From the NCBI GenBank assembly GCA_028291305.1, contig JAQGII010000266.1, positions 1-12,425 on the forward strand: a DNA stretch of 12,425 bases. Direction: 5' to 3'. Below are positions 6,834 through 12,425 of the stretch, in pieces. Under the pieces are notes generated by a model that was not told where the DNA came from, did not search any database, and saw only the letters and a list, made by a program, of their open reading frames with translations. This stretch comes from Caulobacteraceae bacterium. GTDB lineage: Bacteria > Pseudomonadota > Alphaproteobacteria > Caulobacterales > Caulobacteraceae. The position numbers and the translations under genes were made by a program. Every line of letters begins with the position of its first letter. The first letter of the stretch is position 1.

Positions 6834-6854
6834 CTTGCCCCCACGGAGGCCCTG

Positions 6855-7625
6855 ATGACCAAGCGAGCCCTTAAGCGGATGGTGCGTGAAGGTGAATTCA
6901 ACCCGGGTCAGTTCGACGACGACAATAAGATCCGCCGCCTGCCGATAGACCGCCGATGGTCGCCGATGGGGCCCGCCTCCGCCGAGGACGGCCGCGAACA
7001 GGGCTACGTAAAGACCATCAAGGCCAAGTCGGACGGCCAGGCCGAGCTGATGAAGGCGGTCGACGACAGCAACCTGGTCTTGGCCCTCGGCCCGGCCGGC
7101 ACCGGCAAGACCTATCTGGCCATCGCCAAGGCCGTCGAGGCGCTGGAGGCCGGCAAGGTCGGCCGAATCGTCCTGTCCCGCCCCGCCGTGGAGGCCGGCG
7201 AATCGATCGGCTTCCTGCCCGGCGAGATGGAGGACAAGCTCGCCCCCTACCTGCGCCCCCTCTATGACGCCCTGTCAGACCGCCTCTCCATGAAACGGGT
7301 GCGCGCCCTGATGGCGGAAGGCGCCATCGAGATCGCGCCGATCGGCTTCATGCGCGGCCGCACCCTGAACAACGCCTTCGTGGTCATCGATGAGGCGCAG
7401 AACTGCACCTACATGCAGCTCAAGATGCTGCTCACCCGCCTGGGCTGGCATTCGACCATGGTCATCACGGGCGATCCGAATCAGTCGGACCTGCTGCCGG
7501 GCGTTTCTGGCCTGGGCGACGTGGCCGACCGGCTCGAAGCCGTGGCCGGAATCGCGGTGGTGCGCCTGAAGGACGTCGACATCGTCCGCCACCCGCTGGT
7601 GGCCAGCATGCTGGGAGTGCTCTGA
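6855..7625 (+). CDS. phoH: PhoH-family P-loop ATPase
   Basis: A 256-aa protein. Walker A is GPAGTGKT (79-86), Walker B VVIDEAQN (176-183), followed by the sensor TGDPNQ (205-210); SRPAVEAGESIGFLPGEMEDKLAPYLRPLYDAL (108-140) and FMRGRTLNNAF (165-175) are strongly conserved PhoH segments, and the IVRHPLV near the end (243-249) fits the family. PhoH is a cytoplasmic ATPase related to superfamily 1 helicases, thought to act in RNA metabolism and phosphate or stress responses. It is shorter than the ~320-350-aa PhoH of miaB-phoH-ybeY operons and has no ybeY or corC neighbour, so it is the stand-alone type with a short basic N-terminus. GGAGG (6845-6849) precedes the ATG by 5 bases. It stands alone: a terminator precedes it and another follows. 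Confidence 0.95.
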   Translation: MTKRALKRMVREGEFNPGQFDDDNKIRRLPIDRRWSPMGPASAEDGREQGYVKTIKAKSDGQAELMKAVDDSNLVLALGPAGTGKTYLAIAKAVEALEAGKVGRIVLSRPAVEAGESIGFLPGEMEDKLAPYLRPLYDALSDRLSMKRVRALMAEGAIEIAPIGFMRGRTLNNAFVVIDEAQNCTYMQLKMLLTRLGWHSTMVITGDPNQSDLLPGVSGLGDVADRLEAVAGIAVVRLKDVDIVRHPLVASMLGVL

Positions 7626-7681
7626 TCTCCCAGGTCAGGGGATCCGAATCGCGCTGAACGGCGCCTTGGGTCGGCAACCGC

Positions 7682-7711
7682 AGCCCGCCAGCCAGTCTGG
7701 CGGGCTGTTTT
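7682..7711 (+). terminator. Intrinsic terminator of phoH
   Basis: Perfect 10-bp stem AGCCCGCCAG (7682-7691) and CTGGCGGGCT (7697-7706) with a CCAGT loop, followed by GTTTT. It lies 57 bp after the phoH stop codon, in the gap between convergent genes. Confidence 0.9.
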
Positions 7712-7762
7712 GCGCTCATCCGGTCCGATTCGGTCGGGCCGGCGCGATTTGCATTCGTCTAT

Positions 7763-7780
7763 GGCGGCCCGCAGGCCGCC
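7763..7780. other. Hairpin after the DUF3126 gene
   Basis: Perfect stem GGCGGCC (7763-7769) with GGCCGCC (7774-7780), loop CGCA, located 7 bp beyond the DUF3126 stop codon in its leftward transcript. No U-tract follows, so it may stabilise the mRNA 3' end or help termination; the role is inferred. Confidence 0.4.
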
Positions 7781-7786
7781 GCCTGC

Positions 7787-7996
7787 TCAGCCGACCAGGT
7801 CTTCGGCGAGGATCGCCATCTCGAACAGGAACGAGCCCTCTTCGTCCTCGTCCTCGTAGACCACCCCGATGAACTCGTCGCCGAGATAGACCTCGGCCGA
7901 ATCCTTCTGCTTGGGGCGGGGCTTCAGGACGATGGCCTGGTTGCCGAAGGTGGTGCGCAGGTGATTCTCAACGCGCTTGGTGTCGGTGTCCTTCAC
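7787..7996 (-). CDS. DUF3126 family small protein
   Basis: A 69-aa protein from a GTG start. The core VENHLRTTFGN, then AEVYLGDEFIGVVYEDEDEEGSFLFEMAIL, matches what I know of the DUF3126 (PF11324) family, short proteins confined mainly to alphaproteobacteria. No enzyme motif, signal peptide or membrane segment is visible; the second half is strongly acidic (EDEDEE). The function is unknown. I prefer the GTG at 7996 because GAGAGGG sits 7-8 bases upstream; an in-frame ATG at 8011 (adding MRGSD) has no ribosome-binding site. The gene lies about 106 bp downstream of cysE on the same strand and may be co-transcribed with it. Confidence 0.85.
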   Translation of the reverse strand: MKDTDTKRVENHLRTTFGNQAIVLKPRPKQKDSAEVYLGDEFIGVVYEDEDEEGSFLFEMAILAEDLVG

Positions 7997-8102
7997 GTCG
8001 GACCCTCTCATCTGAATCTAGAGCGCATCTCGGCGCAGGACGGCGGACCCTAAAGCCTTTCGCTGCGCCGGGAAACCGTTCAGGCCCAAAGCGGGCCGGG
8101 AT

Positions 8103-8936
8103 TCAGATGACGTAGTCGTAGACCACGTCGGCCAGGGTGTGATCCATGCTGCGCGCCGGCTCGGGGCAGGTCGGGCAATTGACCAGCCGGGCGGGCACGC
8201 CCGCGGCCGTGCAGTGCGCCGGCACCGGCTTCAGGACCACCGAGCCCGAGGCGATCTTGGCGTAGTCGCCGATCTGGATATTGCCCAGCACCTTGGCGCC
8301 CGCGCCCAGCAGGACGCCGCGCCCGATCTTGGGGTGGCGGTCGCCGCGTTCGGCGCCGGTGCCGCCCAGCGTCACCCCGTGCAGCATCGACACATCGTCG
8401 CCCACCACGGCCGTCTCGCCGATGACTATGCCGGTGCCGTGGTCGAAGAACACGCCTGAGCCGATCTTGGCCGCCGGGTTGATGTCCACCTGGAAGATCT
8501 CCGACATGCGGCTCTGCAGGTAGAAGGCCAGGGTCTCGCGTCCGCGGCCCCACAGCCAGTGGGCGATCCGGTAGGTCTGCAGCGCCTGGAAGCCCTTGAA
8601 GAACAGGAAGGGCTGCACATAGCCCTTGCAGGCGGGGTCGCGCTCGAACACCGCCTTCAGGTCGGCCTCGGCGTACCGCACCAGCTCCGGCGCGGCGGCA
8701 TAGGCCTCTTCGCACAGCTCGCGCAGGTTCATGGCTTCCAGCTCGTAGTCGGCCAGCTTGCGCGCCAACTGGTACGACAGGGCATCCTCGAACAGGCTGT
8801 GCTGCAGGATCACCGAATTGAGCATGGAATAGAGGGCGGGCTCGGCCCGCGCGGCGGCTTCGGCCTGGTTGCGCAGCGCCGCCCACACCGGCGGGGCGGC
8901 GTTCGGTTCGACCAGTTCAAGATGCTGGATGCTCAT
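8103..8936 (-). CDS. cysE: Serine O-acetyltransferase
   Basis: A 277-aa protein of standard CysE length that makes O-acetylserine from serine and acetyl-CoA, the committed step to cysteine. The N-terminal helical SATase domain (about 15-140) is followed by the left-handed beta-helix with hexapeptide repeats. Active-site elements are present: D151 in DINPAAKIG and H166 in FFDHGTGIVIGETA (E. coli Asp143 and His158), then LHGVTLGGTG (185-194), GDRHPKIGRGVLLGAGAKVLGNI (198-220) and the AAGVPARLV turn (244-252). The tail (254-277, with C254 and C257) would carry the C-terminal residues that in other species insert into cysteine synthase; it ends in Ile, as these tails usually do. The ATG at 8936 is preferred (GGTGG 8 bases upstream) over one 15 bp earlier. 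Confidence 0.96.
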   Translation of the reverse strand: MSIQHLELVEPNAAPPVWAALRNQAEAAARAEPALYSMLNSVILQHSLFEDALSYQLARKLADYELEAMNLRELCEEAYAAAPELVRYAEADLKAVFERDPACKGYVQPFLFFKGFQALQTYRIAHWLWGRGRETLAFYLQSRMSEIFQVDINPAAKIGSGVFFDHGTGIVIGETAVVGDDVSMLHGVTLGGTGAERGDRHPKIGRGVLLGAGAKVLGNIQIGDYAKIASGSVVLKPVPAHCTAAGVPARLVNCPTCPEPARSMDHTLADVVYDYVI

Positions 8937-8980
8937 CCTAGATACCACCATTGCCCCGAACTTCGCCGGACTTGCCCGCG

Positions 8981-8986
8981 ATTGTA
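8981..8986 (-). promoter_or_regulatory. Possible cysE promoter -10
   Basis: Minus-strand TACAAT, 45 bp upstream of the chosen cysE start. The sequence at a 17-bp distance (TCGGCA, complement of 9004-9009) is a poor -35. It overlaps a small inverted repeat, GTCGGC (8991-8996) with GCCGAC (9005-9010), which could be an operator. Tentative. Confidence 0.3.
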
Positions 8987-9054
8987 CACAGTCGGCGCCC
9001 GTTTGCCGACACCCGCCGGATATGGGGCCTCGCCCTCGCTTCCGCCAGACCGCT

Positions 9055-9082
9055 TTGACCAGACCGAACCTGCGCCTATAGC
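9055..9082 (+). promoter_or_regulatory. Promoter of the nitroreductase gene
   Basis: TTGACC (9055-9060), a 16-bp spacer and TATAGC (9077-9082), which would give a start near 9089 and a 5' untranslated region of about 30 nt ending in the GAGG ribosome-binding site of the downstream TTG start. Confidence 0.6.
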
Positions 9083-9117
9083 TGGCCTCGAATTAAGATT
9101 TCAAAACGAGGTCCGGC

Positions 9118-9735
9118 TTGCCGACAGACGTCCCCGCGCCCCCCGAGTTCGGCAAGCCCGCGCCCTACGGCCAGGTCTCGCCGCAGACCCTGGCCCTCCT
9201 GGCCCGGCGGCGCTCGTCCAGCCCCCAGCACCTGGCCGCGCCCGCGCCCTCGGGCCAGGAATTGCAGGACCTGCTGCGCCTGGCCGCCCGCGTGCCCGAT
9301 CACGGCAAGCTATTCCCCTGGCGCTTCATCATCCTGCAGGGCCAGGCCAAGGCCGAGCTGGCCGCGCGATTCGAAGCCCTGGCCCGCGAGCGCCCCGATC
9401 CGGACAAGGCCGCCGCCGTGCTCTTCAAGCTGAAGACCCCGCCCCTGGCCGTGCTGGTGATCTCGCGCGTCAGCGACGGGCCGATCCCCGCCTGGGAGCA
9501 GCTTCTGTCCGCCGGCGCCGTCTGCCAGACTCTGCTGATCGCGGCCACGGCCATAGGCTATGGGGCCAACTGGATCACCGATTGGTACAGCTACGATCCG
9601 CGGGCCACGGCGCTTCTCGGCCTGGAATCCAACGAACAGGTGGCGGGCGTCGTCCTCCTGGGCACGCCCACCGAGGCGCCCTTGGAACGCATCCGGCCGG
9701 ATGTCGACGCCATCACCAGCTACTGGACCCCCTAA
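9118..9735 (+). CDS. YdjA-like nitroreductase family flavoprotein
   Basis: A 205-aa FMN-dependent oxidoreductase of the nitroreductase superfamily. The layout follows the YdjA type: LLARRRSSSPQHL (27-39; the RRS start of the FMN-phosphate site), PAPSGQELQDLLRLAARVPDHGKLFPWRFIIL (42-73), the WEQLLSAGAVCQTLLIAATAIGYGANWITD stretch (126-155) and VVLLGTP near residues 178-184. The substrate is unknown; such enzymes reduce nitro or quinone compounds with NAD(P)H. There is no Met codon elsewhere in the frame, so the start must be non-ATG; the TTG at 9118 has GAGG a few bases upstream and fits the promoter at 9055-9082. It diverges from cysE and faces the leftward tuf gene. Confidence 0.88.
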   Translation: MPTDVPAPPEFGKPAPYGQVSPQTLALLARRRSSSPQHLAAPAPSGQELQDLLRLAARVPDHGKLFPWRFIILQGQAKAELAARFEALARERPDPDKAAAVLFKLKTPPLAVLVISRVSDGPIPAWEQLLSAGAVCQTLLIAATAIGYGANWITDWYSYDPRATALLGLESNEQVAGVVLLGTPTEAPLERIRPDVDAITSYWTP

Positions 9736-9738
9736 ACA

Positions 9739-9770
9739 CCGCTCATCCCGGCCTTCGCCGGGATGAGCGG
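9739..9770. repeat. REP-like palindrome (ATCCCGGC...GCCGGGAT)
   Basis: A perfect 14-bp stem, CCGCTCATCCCGGC (9739-9752) and GCCGGGATGAGCGG (9757-9770), with a CTTC loop, 3 bp after the nitroreductase stop codon. The TCATCCCGGC...GCCGGGATGA core resembles palindromic repeats I recall as dispersed between genes in several alphaproteobacteria. On the plus strand it has no U-tract, but as a strong hairpin at the 3' end it may protect or end the nitroreductase transcript. Only one copy is in this window. Confidence 0.6.
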
Positions 9771-9771
9771 A

Positions 9772-9807
9772 GAAAACAAAACGGCCGCCGGGTTGCCCCG
9801 ACGGCCG
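9772..9807 (-). terminator. Intrinsic terminator of tuf
   Basis: Read leftward: CGGCCG-U-CGGG, a GCAA tetraloop, CCCG-G-CGGCCG (9807-9782), an 11-bp stem with one U-G wobble pair, followed by TTTTGTTTTC (9781-9772). It begins 24 bp after the tuf stop codon. Confidence 0.88.
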
Positions 9808-9831
9808 CATTGTTCAGCGATATAGGTCGAT

Positions 9832-11022
<1,191 letters not shown>

Positions 11023-11073
11023 CGTCTACCCTTCGCGTGGTCTGCCGTAGCGTTGTCTAGTGTCTATCGAGAT

Positions 11074-11147
11074 TGGAGCGGGTAGCCGGGATCGAACCGG
11101 CATCCTCAGCTTGGAAGGCTGCTGCACTACCATTGTGCTATACCCGC
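11074..11147 (-). tRNA. tRNA-Gly (anticodon TCC)
   Basis: 74 nt on the minus strand. The acceptor stem GCGGGTA (11147-11141) pairs with TACCCGC, then discriminator T and an encoded CCA (11076-11074). The anticodon loop CTTCCAA gives TCC, reading GGA/GGG glycine codons. The T arm GCCGG-TTCGATC-CCGGC is canonical. It lies between tRNA-Tyr and tuf, all on the same strand. Confidence 0.97.
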
Positions 11148-11240
11148 CAGACCATCTCCTTACGCCGGCAGGCCGGCGGTTCGCGGGTTTCGCCGCAGAA
11201 AATTTCCCATCTCAAGCCCGCCTCAACTTCGACCGGCGCG

Positions 11241-11325
11241 TGGTGGGGGAAGCAGGACTCGAACCTGCGAAGGCTATGCCAGCGGATTTACAGTCCGCCC
11301 CCTTTGCCGCTCGGGACATTCCCCC
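11241..11325 (-). tRNA. tRNA-Tyr (anticodon GTA)
   Basis: 85 nt on the minus strand with a long variable arm, as expected for bacterial tRNA-Tyr. The acceptor GGGGGAA (11325-11319) pairs with TTCCCCC, followed by discriminator A and an encoded CCA. The anticodon loop CTGTAAA gives GTA. The T arm GCAGG-TTCGAGT-CCTGC is canonical. It is the first gene of the tRNA-Tyr, tRNA-Gly, tuf unit; its promoter must lie within 11326-11470, but no clear hexamers are visible. Confidence 0.97.
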
Positions 11326-11478
11326 TCGCGCGCGCTCGGAGCTAAGGTTTTCCGCCTGCCCGTCCCGGTCTCCCGGAGCGGCCGGACGAAAAGCCTCCTT
11401 GGACGGACCGGCGTGGTGCTAAACCACCTCGTCCCATCGTCAGAAGGCCTTGGGCCCCAAATTGGAGCGCGTCTTATA

Positions 11479-12411
11479 GTGTCCTCATTCCGTGAACGCA
11501 ACGACCGCTCCAAGCCTGGCGCAAAGCCCTTTTCCAAGGGGGCCAAACCGGCTGCGAAAGAGCGCGGGCCGCAGCGTGAGCCCGAGCGCGCGCCGGGGCG
11601 GGTTTCGGAGCGCGGCGGCTACGATCCGGCGGCCGAGCGCGGGCCGCCCCGCGAGGACCAGCGCGGCCGCGGCGCGCGGCACAAGCGCGGCGAAGGCGGC
11701 GGCGAATGGCTGTGGGGCTGGCACGCCGTGCTGGCCGCCCTGGCCAATCCGAATCGCGCGGGGTTCAAGCGCCTGCTGGTCGCGCCGGGCAAGGCGGGCG
11801 AGGTCGAGGCGGCGGCCGCCCGGCTGAATATCCCGCTGGAGCGGGTCGAGGCGCCCGAATTCACCCGCGTGCTGCCGTCCGGCTCGGTGCACCAGGGCGT
11901 GGCCCTGCTCGCCGACCCGGTGGAACCCGAGGACATCGAAGCCTTCGCCGCCACCCCCGGCGGGGTCCTGCTGATGCTCGACCAGCTGACCGACCCGCAG
12001 AACGTCGGCGCCATCTTCCGCTCGGCGGCCGCCTTCGGCGCGCGCGGCGTGATCCTGCAGGACCGCCACGCCCCCGCCCTGACGGGCGCCCTGGCCAAGG
12101 CCGCGGCGGGCGCCATCGAAGCCATCCCCCACGCCCGGGTGGTCAACCTGTCGCGCGCCCTCGACCAGTTGATCGAGGGCGGCTGGCGCGCGGTGGGCCT
12201 GGACGGGGACGCCAAGGAGACCCTGGAGCAGGTGCTCAACGCCCGGCCGACGGTGCTGGTGCTGGGGTCGGAGGGCGAAGGCCTGCGCCGGCTGGTGGCC
12301 GAGCACTGCGACGCCCTCGCCCGCATCCCCATGCCGGGCGGCTTCGAAAGCCTGAACGTGTCCAACGCCGCGGCGGTGGCCCTCTACGAAGCGTCGCGCC
12401 AAAGGAGCTGA
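11479..12411 (+). CDS. rlmB: RlmB/TrmH-family 23S rRNA 2'-O-methyltransferase
   Basis: A 310-aa SpoU/TrmH (SPOUT) methyltransferase. An Arg/Lys/Gly/Pro-rich, probably disordered tail (residues 1-76) precedes the substrate-binding domain beginning WLWGWHAVLAALANPNR (77-93; compare the GxHAV start of RlmB). The three SpoU motifs are intact: LDQLTDPQNVGAIFRSAAAFG (168-187, with N175 and R181), VLGSEGEGLR (261-270) and IPMPGGFESLNVSNAAAVALYE (283-304), which form the knotted SAM site. RlmB methylates G2251 of 23S rRNA in E. coli (243 aa); the same fold also serves other rRNA or tRNA sites, so the exact target is inferred. The start GTG at 11479 is preferred (GGAG at 11464-11467); a GTG at 11413 in the same frame lacks a ribosome-binding site. 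It diverges from tRNA-Tyr. Confidence 0.88.
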   Translation: MSSFRERNDRSKPGAKPFSKGAKPAAKERGPQREPERAPGRVSERGGYDPAAERGPPREDQRGRGARHKRGEGGGEWLWGWHAVLAALANPNRAGFKRLLVAPGKAGEVEAAAARLNIPLERVEAPEFTRVLPSGSVHQGVALLADPVEPEDIEAFAATPGGVLLMLDQLTDPQNVGAIFRSAAAFGARGVILQDRHAPALTGALAKAAAGAIEAIPHARVVNLSRALDQLIEGGWRAVGLDGDAKETLEQVLNARPTVLVLGSEGEGLRRLVAEHCDALARIPMPGGFESLNVSNAAAVALYEASRQRS

Positions 12412-12425
12412 TCGGCGGCGCGAGG

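Larger units (their letters stand above)
6312..6854. other. Long intergenic region upstream of phoH
   Basis: 543 bp between the PAS_5 gene and phoH. The left half (to about 6600) is GC-rich at first, then AT-richer around 6500-6600, the likely promoter zone; I see a GCTAGCAT element (6604-6611) that partly resembles the Caulobacter housekeeping -10, but no good -35. A TGTGA direct repeat with an 11-bp period lies at 6527-6542 and a degenerate CtrA-like box at 6585-6599. The right half (about 6620-6833) folds into several hairpins and ends in an intrinsic terminator just before phoH. A 61-codon open frame starting at 6670 ends in TGA overlapping the phoH ATG, but its composition looks like translated non-coding GC-rich DNA. 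Confidence 0.6.

Noticed and set aside
11450..11480. TTGGGC-N18-TTATAG as an rlmB promoter
   Set aside because: Its -10 would overlap the GTG start codon at 11479, and no other in-frame start exists downstream for about 75 codons, so it cannot drive this gene unless translation starts elsewhere.

Overview
This window is chromosomal DNA from a high-GC alphaproteobacterium, most likely of the Caulobacteraceae (Caulobacter/Phenylobacterium/Brevundimonas group). Evidence: the 5' end of a 16S rRNA gene with a Caulobacterales-type V1 region, a PAS_5-type single-domain protein, a DUF3126 protein, a tRNA-Tyr/tRNA-Gly/tuf cluster and strong G/C bias at third codon positions. The genus is inferred from memory of 16S sequences, not from a search.

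Layout. (1) 1-975: the start of an rRNA operon that reads leftward out of the window, with an unusually long upstream region. It holds at least two sigma70-type promoters with near-perfect -35 boxes, a boxA-like antitermination element and several perfect hairpins. (2) 976-2625: an Rrf2-family regulator (+) converging on two leftward genes, a two-CBS-domain protein and a rhomboid intramembrane protease. (3) 2816-6311: a large periplasmic M16 zinc peptidase followed by a small PAS_5 protein (+). (4) 6312-7711: a 543-bp gap ending in an intrinsic terminator placed just before phoH, then phoH and its own strong terminator. (5) 7787-8936: leftward cysE followed by a DUF3126 gene, probably co-transcribed. 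(6) 9118-9735: a YdjA-like nitroreductase with a recognisable promoter and a TTG start. (7) 9739-11325: leftward tRNA-Tyr, tRNA-Gly, tuf and the tuf terminator, preceded by a REP-like palindrome. (8) 11479-12411: an RlmB/TrmH-type rRNA 2'-O-methyltransferase (+).

Together this is mostly housekeeping content: translation (16S rRNA, two tRNAs, EF-Tu, rRNA methyltransferase), cysteine biosynthesis (CysE), envelope proteolysis (M16, rhomboid) and stress or redox functions (PhoH, Rrf2, nitroreductase). I found no mobile element, CRISPR array, phage gene, toxin-antitoxin pair or defence system. The least explained part is the phoH leader: hairpins plus an intrinsic terminator that ends 21 nt before the start codon, which looks like an attenuator, an unrecognised riboswitch, or a small RNA whose terminator phoH must bypass. 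The rRNA upstream region and a REP-like palindrome are secondary points of interest.
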